A stretch of DNA of 10,765 nucleotides, taken from the NCBI GenBank assembly GCA_038244055.1, contig JBBRTW010000234.1, positions 1-10,765 on the forward strand. Direction: 5' to 3'. Within the stretch, counting starts at the first letter, position 1. Each line of letters opens with the position of its first letter. The notes beneath the pieces are model-generated. The model saw only the letters and a program-made list of their open reading frames with translations, had not been told where the DNA came from and did not search any database. The position numbers were made by a program, and so were the translations under genes. Positions 1-7,057 of the stretch are shown here, in pieces. This DNA is from DASPKW01 sp038244055 (GTDB lineage: Bacteria; Planctomycetota; Phycisphaerae; Tepidisphaerales; Tepidisphaeraceae).

Positions 1-448
1 AGGGCAGCAGGTCGCTGATCGTCGCCCCCGACTGCCCATGCCGCGCGAATTTGAAGATCGACCCGGCCAAGGGCAGCGTCGCCTGGTTCCCCGACATCCC
101 GGTAAGTCGCTGGCCCTTGCGGACCGACTCCGGGAGGTCCTGCCCGTTCATCTGGTTGAGCAACGGCTTGTGGTCGAAGAGATCGAGCTGCGACGGCCCG
201 CCGGACATGAAGAGGTAGATGATTCGCTTGGCTTTGGGGGCGAAATGGGGTGCGTCGAGGATGCCATCGAAGGGGCTATGCGGCCGGGCGACGAGGTTCG
301 GAGGGACTGCATTGAGGGAGGAGTCAGCAGCGCGGGAGGGGTTGTCGCGATTGAGGAGCGACATCAGCGCCGCCCCGCCGATGCCCAGCGCCGAGCGGCC
401 GAGGAAATCGCGGCGGTTGAGGGAGAAGTTGAGGTTGTTGCAGTTCAT
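1..448 (-). CDS. DUF1501 family protein, 5' part (runs off left edge)
   Basis: The frame is open from an ATG at 446-448 to the left edge, giving about 149 residues and no stop. The N-terminus has N-R-R-D-F-L-G-R-S at residues 11-19 followed by a small-residue stretch (G-I-G-G-A-A-L-M), a twin-arginine-type export signal. Further on are the DUF1501 hallmarks K-R-I-I-Y-L-F-M-S-G-G-P-S-Q-L-D-L-F-D-H-K-P and Q-M-N-G-Q-D-L-P. DUF1501 proteins are sulfatase-like secreted proteins, abundant in Planctomycetota and usually paired with DUF1549/DUF1553 cytochrome-like proteins; their biochemical role is unsettled. The usual partner is not upstream here: a heptamer repeat array begins 43 bp before the start codon, and the next gene is an ATP-grasp protein. 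No strong Shine-Dalgarno is seen before the ATG; the start is chosen because it places the RR motif at residues 12-13, as is typical. Confidence 0.9.
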   Translation of the reverse strand, partial: MNCNNLNFSLNRRDFLGRSALGIGGAALMSLLNRDNPSRAADSSLNAVPPNLVARPHSPFDGILDAPHFAPKAKRIIYLFMSGGPSQLDLFDHKPLLNQMNGQDLPESVRKGQRLTGMSGNQATLPLAGSIFKFARHGQSGATISDLLP

Positions 449-491
449 GCGGATTGGCGTTGCGAGGTGCGGTTTTCAGTTGCGTGTGGTT

Positions 492-589
492 AATTGTCAA
501 TTGTCAATTGTCAATGGTCCATTGTCCATTGTCCATTGTGCATTGTCAGTTGTCAGTTGTTCGTTGTCAGTTGTCGGTTGTCGGTTGCC
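492..589. repeat. Tandem heptamer array 1 (14 x 7 bp, NNTTGTC)
   Basis: Fourteen contiguous 7-bp units in strict register: AATTGTC x3, AATGGTC, CATTGTC x2, CATTGTG, CATTGTC, AGTTGTC, AGTTGTT, CGTTGTC, AGTTGTC, GGTTGTC, GGTTGCC. A degenerate fifteenth may follow at 590-596. The last five bases are nearly constant while the first two drift from AA through CA and AG to GG along the array, so neighbouring units are most alike, as expected from local duplication. It lies in the gap between the DUF1501 start (448) and the ATP-grasp stop (763), nearer the DUF1501 start. Heptanucleotide STRR repeats of cyanobacteria are an established class with the same period; whether this belongs to it is inference. 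Confidence 0.92.
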
Positions 590-650
590 AGTTTGCTCTG
601 CTGCAATCATTCATAGCCGCGTCGCCTTCGAAGTCCAGGCGCCTTGCTCC

Positions 651-711
651 CTCTCCCAGGCGGCGCAAGTGAACATCGTCTGCATCGCCACTCAATCGCC
701 GCGTGGGAGGG
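651..711. repeat. Inverted repeat / possible terminator hairpin downstream of ATP-grasp gene
   Basis: Arms at 651-665 and 697-711 pair over 15 positions with one T-G wobble and one mismatch. The 31-base loop carries a further AGTG (668-671) / CACT (689-692) pairing. It sits 50-110 bases past the stop of the ATP-grasp gene (leftward) and lacks a T-tract in that direction, so it is either a factor-dependent transcription end or a dispersed palindrome. The CCCTCTCCC...GGGAGGGGG arms resemble palindromes commonly scattered between genes in GC-rich bacteria; that resemblance is from memory. Confidence 0.45.
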
Positions 712-762
712 GGCGGGGTGAGTGGTTCGCGCGGTCGGTGGAGCGGCATCATTTCTAATGGT

Positions 763-2229
763 TTAGTCCTCGAGCACCCATGTATCCTTCGATCCACCCC
801 CCTGCGAACTATTCACAACCAAAGACCCGCGCCGAAGGGCGACCCGGGTCAGCCCGCCCGGCATCACGATGACCTTCTCGCCATAAAGAATGTAAGGCCG
901 CAGATCGACGCGGCGGCCTTCGAGGTGGGGCATGCCATTGGCCGAAGTCGTGCCGTCCACATCATCCACCAACGTCGGATGCTGCGAGAGCTGCACGATC
1001 GGCTGGGCGATGAAATTGCGCGGGTCGGCGAGGATCTTCTCGGCGAATTCAGCGCGCTCTTCCTTGGTGGCCTGGTGGCCCATGAGCATGCCATACCCGC
1101 CGGCCTCGTTGGTGCTTTTGACCACCAGTTTGTCGAGGTTCTCCAGCGTAAACTGCCGGTCCTTCTCGCGGTGGCAGATGTAGGTCGGCACGTTATTGAG
1201 GATCGGCTCCTGCTTGAGGTAGTAGCGGATCATGTCGGGAACGTAGGGATAAATCGCCTTGTCATCGGCCACGCCCGTCCCCGGCGCGTTGACCAGCGCC
1301 ACATTGCCCACTCGATACGCGTTCATCAACCCCGGCACGCCCAGAGCGCTATCCGGGCGGAAGCTGAGCGGATCGACAAAATCATCATCGATCCGGCGAT
1401 AGATCACATCCACCCGCCGCAGGCCGGAGGTGGTGCGCATGTACACGAAATTATTCTCCACCACCAGATCGCGCCCCTCGACCAGTTCCACGCCCATCTG
1501 CCTCGCCAGGAAGGAATGCTCGAAATAGGCCGAGTTGAAAATGCCGGGCGTAAGCACCACGCAGTTGGGATCATCCGCGTGTCGCGGGGCGACCCACCTG
1601 AGTGTATTGAGGAGGTTGTAAGGATAATCTTCCACACTGCGAACGCGATATTTGGAAAACAGGACGGGGCTGATCCGCTTCATCACCGCCCGGTTTTCGA
1701 GCACATAAGACACGCCGCTGGGCGTGCGGCAATTGTCTTCGAGAACCAGATAATTGCCCTGGGCATCGCGAATCAAATCGGTGCCGCAGATATGGGCATA
1801 GATCCCGCGCGGCACTTTCAACCCGCGCAACTCGCGGCGGAACATCTTGGCCGAGTAGATCATGTCGGCCGGGATGATCTTGTCGCGGAGGATGTGCTGC
1901 TCGCCGTAAATATCGAGGCAAAACAAATTGAGCGTCTGGATGCGCTGGATCAGCCCGGCCTCGATGGTTTCCCACTCATCGGCCGTCAGAATGCGCGGAA
2001 TCAGATCGAAGGGAAAAATCCGCTCCACACCACTGGACTGGTCGGAATAGACGGTAAACGTGATGCCCAGATTGCGGAAAGACATATCCGCAAGCTGCCG
2101 CCGCCGCTGGATTGCGGCCGGGCCTTGCGCGGTGACGCGCTGATGCACCGCCGCATAATGCGGGCGCGTCTGGCCGGGAGATTCGAACATCTCATCGAAA
2201 ACGCCGTCGATCTGGTAATGGTCTAACAT
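763..2229 (-). CDS. Circularly permuted ATP-grasp family protein (COG2308 / CP_ATPgrasp)
   Basis: This 488-residue protein is close to the usual family length and appears full-length. Recognisable blocks in order: G-T-D-L-I-R-D at 149-155 leading to L-E-D-N-C-R-T-P-S-G-V-S-Y near 163-176; Y-R-R-I-D-D-D-F-V-D-P at 277-287; N-A-P-G-T-G-V-A-D-D-K at 314-324 with Y-P-Y-V-P-D after it; the nucleotide-binding V-V-K-S-T-N-E-A-G-G-Y-G-M at 369-381 with Lys371; and the C-terminal S-Q-G-G-G-S-K-D-T-W-V-L. The family is an ATP-dependent ligase-like fold of uncertain substrate, predicted to act in peptide or amide bond formation, normally encoded with an alpha-E domain protein and a transglutaminase-like protease. 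Neither partner is adjacent here. No signal peptide is seen, so it is probably cytoplasmic. The ATG at 2227-2229 has only a weak, distant GAGG upstream. Confidence 0.93.
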   Translation of the reverse strand: MLDHYQIDGVFDEMFESPGQTRPHYAAVHQRVTAQGPAAIQRRRQLADMSFRNLGITFTVYSDQSSGVERIFPFDLIPRILTADEWETIEAGLIQRIQTLNLFCLDIYGEQHILRDKIIPADMIYSAKMFRRELRGLKVPRGIYAHICGTDLIRDAQGNYLVLEDNCRTPSGVSYVLENRAVMKRISPVLFSKYRVRSVEDYPYNLLNTLRWVAPRHADDPNCVVLTPGIFNSAYFEHSFLARQMGVELVEGRDLVVENNFVYMRTTSGLRRVDVIYRRIDDDFVDPLSFRPDSALGVPGLMNAYRVGNVALVNAPGTGVADDKAIYPYVPDMIRYYLKQEPILNNVPTYICHREKDRQFTLENLDKLVVKSTNEAGGYGMLMGHQATKEERAEFAEKILADPRNFIAQPIVQLSQHPTLVDDVDGTTSANGMPHLEGRRVDLRPYILYGEKVIVMPGGLTRVALRRGSLVVNSSQGGGSKDTWVLED

Positions 2230-2557
2230 GCCCGGGAGGAACCTCGCGGTGCGGGGGCTGGTTGGGAGGCACTTTAGCGGAACGGCGCGAGGTGTTCAAC
2301 AGGCCCGTCCCAGGGTGGCATCGGTGGCATGGGGGGCGGCATAGGGGGTTGGCATGGGTAACGGTACTCCGTTACCCGTGTCTTCCTTCGCGCAAGCACC
2401 CACGAAACCCCGCAAAGCCAAACCTGGTCATTTCCCCCACGGGTAAGGCCCTAAGGCCTTACCCATGCCACCCACGATGGCTACAACGTTGCGCGTGTAA
2501 AACGGTAACATCTGAACAACTTCGATTTCGTCCACCCCTCTCGAAAGGAACCCTCGC
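2230..2557. other. Divergent intergenic region between ATP-grasp and SGNH genes
   Basis: This 328-bp gap holds no convincing gene. Left to right it contains: degenerate copies of GG(T/C)GGCAT at 2313-2321, 2322-2330 and 2335-2342; a nested palindromic element at 2348-2472, described separately; and about 85 bases leading to the SGNH start, with AAAGGAA a few bases before that ATG. Promoters for both divergent genes must lie here or further out, but no clear -35/-10 pair stands out. Confidence 0.7.
2348..2472. repeat. Nested palindromic element with two hairpins and longer-range inverted repeats
   Basis: Two perfect local hairpins are visible: GGGTAACGG-TACT-CCGTTACCC at 2356-2377 (9-bp stem) and GGGTAAGGCC-CTAA-GGCCTTACCC at 2441-2464 (10-bp stem). 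The outer edges are also inverted: TGGCATGGGTAA (2350-2361) matches TTACCCATGCCA (2459-2470). The inner edges pair too: TTACCCGTG (2372-2380) with CACGGGTAA (2438-2446). The element can therefore fold either as two hairpins or as one long nested stem. It ends about 85 bases before the SGNH hydrolase start. It may be a dispersed palindrome or a miniature element; no target-site duplication was recognised. Confidence 0.8.
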
Positions 2558-3319
2558 ATGGCTCTCTCACTGGCCAAAATCCTCGCGCTCCTGCTTCCTC
2601 TGATTTCGCCGGCCGCTTCTAAAGATGCGCCGAAGGAACTGATGCTGAAAAAGGGCGACCAGATCGTCGCCATGGGCGATTCGATCACCCAGCAGGGCGG
2701 GTATCTGAAGATGATCGACAAAGTCCTCGCCGAGCAATATCCCGACCTCGCCCTGCCGAAAATCATCAATGCCGGGATCAGTGGCCACAAGGCCGAGAAC
2801 ATGGTGGCCCGGTTCGAAAAGGATGTGGTGGCCAAGAAGCCCAACATCGTCACCATCAGCGTCGGCATCAACGATGTCTGGCATCGCGTCGCCAAGCCCC
2901 ACGATGACCAGGTGCTGGCAACCTACAAAGAGAACGTGACCAAGATGGTCGAGATGGCCCAGGCGGCCGGCGCGAAGGTGATCCTGATCGCCCCGACCGT
3001 CATCCAGGAAGACCCCACCACCGAAGGAAACAAGCGACTGCTGTTGTACGTCGCGGCCGAGCGCGATATCGCCAAGGCCAAGAACTGCACGCTGATCGAC
3101 CTGCACCAGATGTTCCTGGATGCGATGGAAAAGCGGCCCGAGGGGATCGAGAAGGATGCCAAGGGACATGCATACACCAAGGACGGCGTTCACATGAACC
3201 CGGCCGGCGATGCGATCATGGCGATCGCGTGTTTGAAGGGCATGGGCGTCCCCGATGAGAAGATCAAGGTGGAAGATAAGCCCGAGCCGGCCAAGCCGGT
3301 GAAGCCGGCCGCGAAGTAG
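2558..3319 (+). CDS. Secreted SGNH/GDSL-family hydrolase
   Basis: A 253-residue protein with a hydrophobic export signal at about 1-21. The SGNH blocks are all present: block I M-G-D-S-I-T with nucleophile Ser42; block II I-N-A-G-I-S with Gly73; block III S-V-G-I-N-D with Gly103 and Asn105; block V D-G-V-H-M-N with Asp209 and His212. This gives a complete Ser-Asp-His triad plus oxyanion residues. The family hydrolyses ester bonds in acyl lipids or acetylated glycans; the block pattern resembles the esterase subgroup that includes acetylxylan and rhamnogalacturonan acetylesterases, but the substrate is not determined. The C-terminus is a Pro/Lys/Glu/Ala-rich tail from about residue 238, a possible flexible linker. 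AAAGGAA lies about 9 bases before the ATG and supports the start. It is transcribed towards the heparinase-like gene, with 86 bp between stops; no clear terminator is visible in that gap. Confidence 0.93.
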   Translation: MALSLAKILALLLPLISPAASKDAPKELMLKKGDQIVAMGDSITQQGGYLKMIDKVLAEQYPDLALPKIINAGISGHKAENMVARFEKDVVAKKPNIVTISVGINDVWHRVAKPHDDQVLATYKENVTKMVEMAQAAGAKVILIAPTVIQEDPTTEGNKRLLLYVAAERDIAKAKNCTLIDLHQMFLDAMEKRPEGIEKDAKGHAYTKDGVHMNPAGDAIMAIACLKGMGVPDEKIKVEDKPEPAKPVKPAAK

Positions 3320-3405
3320 CGGGGTGATTCACTCAGTCGTTTGGAATGGTCAATTGTAACTGGGATTCGGCCGTGGGAGTCCGCACACCGGATCGACGCG
3401 ACGCG

Positions 3406-5223
3406 CTATTGGCCCAGCACCAGTTTCTCGCCTTCCCAGCGCACGGTTTGCTCTCCCACGGCGATTGCGTCGCCCCGCGCGCGCACGACAGGCGCATCGC
3501 CCTTCTTCTGCAGCGTCATCACCATAAACTGGCCTTTCCCGGCCGCGAGGGTCGTGACCTGCGAGGACGCCCCGGACTTGTCCTTTTTCAGGCCGTCGCT
3601 CTTTTTCGCGAACGAGGGCGCGGCCATCACGATCATCAGGGGAGCGCCGCTTTTGCCCGAGAAATCCACGGCCGTGCAACAGGTCCCGCCCGCTTCGGGC
3701 ACGCTGACGAAACCCGAGCCATCAGGACCGGCTTCATACGCCGCCTCCTTCCCCAGCAGGTTCACCGGAAACGTCGTCCGCATGCCCAGACCCCAGACCA
3801 TGATCGGACCGCCCGCGCACTTGATGAACCCGCCCGGGCCGTGCTTGAGGTACATCGTCACGAGAATGTCATCCGCATCCCTCCATTGATTGCGGAAGGC
3901 GTAGTAGCCGTGGATTGAATCGCGGTAGGCGTGGCCGAGCGTTTCGGACGGATTGCGGGCCTCTTCGCCGATGGGCCAATTGATCAACGACAGCACCGCG
4001 CGATGCGGGTAGACCATCGCGTCGAATGAGCGCTCCCCGCCCGGCAGCCATTGCTTGTATTCCGCCGCTTCGACCGGCTCGACGAATGTTTTGTAAGTCC
4101 AGGAGAGCGCCGGCCGGAGGTTGGGCGGAATGGCCCCAAAACCCTGGCAGAACTCACCGCCATCGCTGGTTCCACTTCGATTAAAATGCTCGATGCCGTA
4201 AGAGGATGGATTGCGGCAGGGGTAATTCGATCCTTCCATGATCTCGAAGGCCCAGCGCAGCGTCAGCCATTGCGCGTTGGGCCCAGGCGCGATGAAATCC
4301 CTTCCTCCCGCGACCTTCCACGCCTGCAATGCGGGCACCAGCGAGGTGTTGGCGGCCATGTGACTCGGGCCGGGTCCCTCGGCAAAGAAGCCGCCATCGC
4401 CGAACCCTTTGGTGAGCACGTTGACGGTGTTCTTCTCAACGTCTTGCCTCAACTTCTCCAGGCGAGGCCCATCGGCCCCCGCATCGCCCTGGATCGCCAG
4501 GATTGCGATCCCCGCGCCGCCGATCAGGGCACCGTAATGGTTCGATCCCGGCGGATAATACGGATTGCAGATTTTCTCGAACGTCAGCCCCTCTTTTCCG
4601 CCCTCCCATCCGCCGCTGCTGACGCACACATGCTTGTAGTTCTGAATCTCTTCGACAACCTTTTTGCGGAACTCCTCAGGCCACCCATCAAAGGCCAGAT
4701 CGTAGGCCATCGCGACGCAGGTCAACATCATTCCCGTTCTCAGCCCCGCGCCCGGGCTGGTCCAGGTGTAGCGTTCATCGCGGTCGGGCGTACCGGCGAA
4801 GAATTTCTCTAGCGCCCGCCGCGACAGGTCCGCATATTTCTGCTCGCCTGTGAGTTGATACAGCATCGCGTAGCCGGCCGCGTGGCCCATCGTGAACGCG
4901 CCCACGGGCAATTCTTTCGAACCCTTGGCACCGGTGTTGACCGGTTTGTTGGTGTTGAACGCGGTTGGAAAAGTATCGCCCGTTTTTCCATCGAGGAGAA
5001 AGCGCAAACGGGCGACGATGGCCGCGCCCTCGGGGGCGGCGGCGCGCTCCTTGATCTTCGGCAGGTCGGCCTTTCTAAAAAACAGGCGCGGATGTTCGTT
5101 GGCCGCCGGCGCTGCATAACCGGGGACGGGAACAACCCGCGCTGCCTCCTCCGCCTGGGCCGTAGCGCACAGGCATACCGTACAAATAACCCGCGCCGCT
5201 GGCCAGAAAAACGACTTCTTCAT
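3406..5223 (-). CDS. Secreted heparinase II/III-like (polysaccharide-lyase-type) protein
   Basis: About 605 residues. An alternative ATG lies two codons earlier at 5227-5229, but it is one base from the GAGGA at 5231-5235; the ATG at 5221-5223 has 7-base spacing and begins M-K-K, so it is preferred. A signal peptide (K-K, hydrophobic stretch, A-T-A-Q-A) ends near residue 24. The mature N-terminus has H-P-R-L-F-F-R-K-A-D-L-P, the motif that opens the alpha/alpha toroid of heparinase II/III and alginate-lyase-like proteins. Further on are N-H-Y-G-A-L-I-G-G-A-G (about 228-238), the usual active-site helix region, and F-R-N-Q-W-R-D-A-D-D-I-L near the start of the C-terminal beta part. I do not see the clear D-H-x-x heparinase active-site motif in the C-terminal half, so catalytic competence and substrate are open. 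It lies 66 bp downstream of the ADP-ribosylglycohydrolase-like gene on the same strand, probably in one operon. Confidence 0.85.
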   Translation of the reverse strand: MKKSFFWPAARVICTVCLCATAQAEEAARVVPVPGYAAPAANEHPRLFFRKADLPKIKERAAAPEGAAIVARLRFLLDGKTGDTFPTAFNTNKPVNTGAKGSKELPVGAFTMGHAAGYAMLYQLTGEQKYADLSRRALEKFFAGTPDRDERYTWTSPGAGLRTGMMLTCVAMAYDLAFDGWPEEFRKKVVEEIQNYKHVCVSSGGWEGGKEGLTFEKICNPYYPPGSNHYGALIGGAGIAILAIQGDAGADGPRLEKLRQDVEKNTVNVLTKGFGDGGFFAEGPGPSHMAANTSLVPALQAWKVAGGRDFIAPGPNAQWLTLRWAFEIMEGSNYPCRNPSSYGIEHFNRSGTSDGGEFCQGFGAIPPNLRPALSWTYKTFVEPVEAAEYKQWLPGGERSFDAMVYPHRAVLSLINWPIGEEARNPSETLGHAYRDSIHGYYAFRNQWRDADDILVTMYLKHGPGGFIKCAGGPIMVWGLGMRTTFPVNLLGKEAAYEAGPDGSGFVSVPEAGGTCCTAVDFSGKSGAPLMIVMAAPSFAKKSDGLKKDKSGASSQVTTLAAGKGQFMVMTLQKKGDAPVVRARGDAIAVGEQTVRWEGEKLVLGQ

Positions 5224-5289
5224 ATTCATTTCCTCATTTCAAGCACCCGTCCCCTCCTGCTACCGCAATTCGGACCCCGCGTTCGCGCC

Positions 5290-6753
5290 CTATCGCTTCA
5301 CGGGCTTGTCCACTCCCGCGCCCTTCGCCCGCTCCTTGAACAGCGCCCCGCGCGGCGCGGGGGAATCGTAAAGATTCGTAATCACCTTGGGATACTTTTC
5401 CTTCAAAACAGTGATGGCCGACTTCCACGCTTCAGGCTTTTCCTTCGCCAGGCGCTCGGTTTCGCCCAGCACCATCGCGAGATAGGCCGCGCGGGCCTTG
5501 ATTTGATCGTCGGCCGATTCCAGGTCCTTTTCCACGCCGGCCAGCAGTTCGCTCTTGAGCGATTGCGTCCGATCCACCGGACTCGCCAGCGCTTCGAGAT
5601 TGCCCGGCTCTTCCGCGCGAATGATGAGCATCTCTTTCCCCTCGCGCATCTCCACCTTGCCCCCCTGCTCGAGAATCACCTTCCGCGCCAGCCGGTAAAC
5701 CCGCTCGCCGTAACCGATGATCGTTTCATCGTTGGGCAGGTTCTCGCGCGTCGTGTTCGCATAGGCATCCTTCACCTGCCATCCCTGCGCATCCATCCAC
5801 TTGCGCCCCTTGATCAGCCCGATCATCGTCCCGGCCGTCGCGGCCGTGCAATCGGCATCCCAGCCGAAATTGAAGCAAAGCCGCACGGTCTCCGCGAAAT
5901 CGCCCTTGCCGTAGAGGATCGCGCCGGTGGCCGCCCCGACATTCAGCAGCACGCCATTTCGATCCGCCGTGTCCCCCTTGAAGCGCGACCACTTATCGCG
6001 CAATAATTTTCGCGTCGCCTTCCAATCCGAGGGATCCTCCTTCACCCACTTGCGCACATCCTCGATCACCTGCCGCATCTCGCTCTTCTCATCGGTCGCC
6101 TTCAGCCCCGCTTCGATGAGCTTCTCCACATCCGATTCGAAATAGGCCAGCGCGAACATCGTGTCCAGATACTGCGTCGCCTGCACCGGTTCGCCATCCA
6201 CCGCCACATGCGCGTAGTGCAGGCCGATCTTGCATCCCGTCCGCGGCATTCCCGGGCTCATCACGCCGAAACTCTCCGTGCCGAACTGACCCCAGACATT
6301 GAACACCGACCACGGGTTGACAGCGATCCGGCCAGTCAGCGGCGGCTCGATCCCCAGATCCATCAGCCCCCGCGCATACAGATTCCCACACCAGATGCCC
6401 CGATTGACGTGCTTCTTCCATATCTCGCTGATCCGCGCCGGGGGCAGGAGCAGCACCCCATCCTTCTCCATGTAAATGTGGTACGTCCACTCGATATCCG
6501 TGTCATCATCCGTCCGCGCCCCGCCCGCCAGGTTGGGCACATAGCTCTCCACCTGCCCCGGCTCGGCGATGTATTTCATCTCATGGCGCAGGCCGTTCAG
6601 ATTGCCGAAAATCTCCCCCAGAATCGCCCCCTGAACCTTATCCCGCAAAACCCCGGCCGGTATCTCCCGCACCGCCGGCCCATCGCCCGCGCGCGCAGAA
6701 TCCACACCCAGCAACACCGCAATCGCCACACAAAACGTTCGATATCGCATCAT
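5290..6753 (-). CDS. Exported ADP-ribosylglycohydrolase-fold (DraG/ARH-like) protein
   Basis: A 487-residue protein. A signal peptide occupies about 1-22 (R-Y-R, hydrophobic core, S-A-R-A). The ADP-ribosylglycohydrolase family pattern follows: D-K-V-Q-G-A-I-L-G-E-I-F-G-N at 38-51, the metal-binding T-D-D-D-T-D at 81-86, and the second metal site G-W-D-A-D-C-T-A-A-T-A-G at 297-308. Family members remove ADP-ribose from proteins or small molecules using two metal ions, and most are cytosolic; export means the natural substrate is probably something else, perhaps another N- or O-glycoside. A C-terminal extension of about 95 residues (from about 390) matches no motif I know. The ATG at 6751-6753 is followed at once by a second ATG (6748-6750); AAGGA lies 4 bases before the first and 7 before the second, so the second may be used. 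Heptamer array 2 begins 14 bases before the start. Confidence 0.9.
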   Translation of the reverse strand: MMRYRTFCVAIAVLLGVDSARAGDGPAVREIPAGVLRDKVQGAILGEIFGNLNGLRHEMKYIAEPGQVESYVPNLAGGARTDDDTDIEWTYHIYMEKDGVLLLPPARISEIWKKHVNRGIWCGNLYARGLMDLGIEPPLTGRIAVNPWSVFNVWGQFGTESFGVMSPGMPRTGCKIGLHYAHVAVDGEPVQATQYLDTMFALAYFESDVEKLIEAGLKATDEKSEMRQVIEDVRKWVKEDPSDWKATRKLLRDKWSRFKGDTADRNGVLLNVGAATGAILYGKGDFAETVRLCFNFGWDADCTAATAGTMIGLIKGRKWMDAQGWQVKDAYANTTRENLPNDETIIGYGERVYRLARKVILEQGGKVEMREGKEMLIIRAEEPGNLEALASPVDRTQSLKSELLAGVEKDLESADDQIKARAAYLAMVLGETERLAKEKPEAWKSAITVLKEKYPKVITNLYDSPAPRGALFKERAKGAGVDKPVKR

Positions 6754-6766
6754 CTCATCCTTCTTT

Positions 6767-6906
6767 ATTCATCATTCATCATTCAGCATTCATCCTTCTG
6801 CCTCCTGCCTTCTGCCTCCTGCCTTCTGCCTTCTGCCTCCTGCCTCCTGCCTACTGCCTCCTGCCTACTGCCTTCTGCCTTCTGCCTTCCGCCTTCCGCC
6901 TTCCAC
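6767..6906. repeat. Tandem heptamer array 2 (20 x 7 bp)
   Basis: Twenty contiguous 7-bp units in register. First come four ATTCATC-type units (6767-6794, one is ATTCAGC), then sixteen CTNCTGC-type units (6795-6906): CTTCTGC and CTCCTGC mixed, two CTACTGC, two CTTCCGC and a final CTTCCAC. Like array 1 it changes unit type gradually along its length, and it lies immediately upstream of a leftward gene, 14 bp from the ADP-ribosylglycohydrolase start. On that gene's strand the units read GCAGAAG and GCAGGAG. It has no spacers between units, so it is not a CRISPR. Confidence 0.95.
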
Positions 6907-7057
6907 TGTAGGGGTTTCCCCGTCACCCAAGCGTGTAACACAATACAATACCCCTTAGCGCGTATGATGTGTGAACAAACGCGGGAAACGTAATGCCCGC
7001 CAGACTACATTGGAACCAAAGTTCCCATTTCCCGCCACAGGCGGTCAGGAGTCAGTT
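6907..7057 (+). promoter_or_regulatory. Promoter/leader region of small secreted protein gene
   Basis: The stretch between array 2 and the gene at 7058. A TATGAT hexamer at 6963-6968 is a possible -10, without a good -35 at the usual distance; TACAAT at 6944-6949 is an alternative. Small perfect hairpins follow: GGAAC-CAAA-GTTCC (7012-7025) and CCGCC-ACA-GGCGG (7032-7044). The second ends two bases before the Shine-Dalgarno CAGGAG (7046-7051), so it could influence ribosome access. Promoter assignment is tentative; the hairpins and Shine-Dalgarno are directly visible. Confidence 0.4.

Noticed and set aside
492..589. CRISPR-like array
   Set aside because: Units are contiguous 7-mers with no spacers and there are no cas genes; the same holds for 6767-6906.
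703..2226. Long rightward open frame of about 507 codons opposite the ATP-grasp gene
   Set aside because: It mirrors the third-position bias of the real leftward gene, which has clear family motifs; the rightward translation is His/Arg/Ile-rich with no recognisable domain.
3320..3405. Bidirectional terminator between the convergent SGNH and heparinase-like genes
   Set aside because: No convincing stem with a T-run was found in either direction; the 86-bp gap shows nothing else.
6208..6993. Rightward frame ending in a Leu-Pro-Ser-Ala-Ser-Cys heptapeptide repeat
   Set aside because: The peptide repeat is just the 7-bp array read in three frames; the rest is antisense to the ADP-ribosylglycohydrolase-like gene.
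6971..7057. 29-codon N-terminal extension of the small secreted protein
   Set aside because: It would bury the signal peptide; the ATG at 7058 has CAGGAG six bases upstream and starts M-K-R followed by a hydrophobic core.
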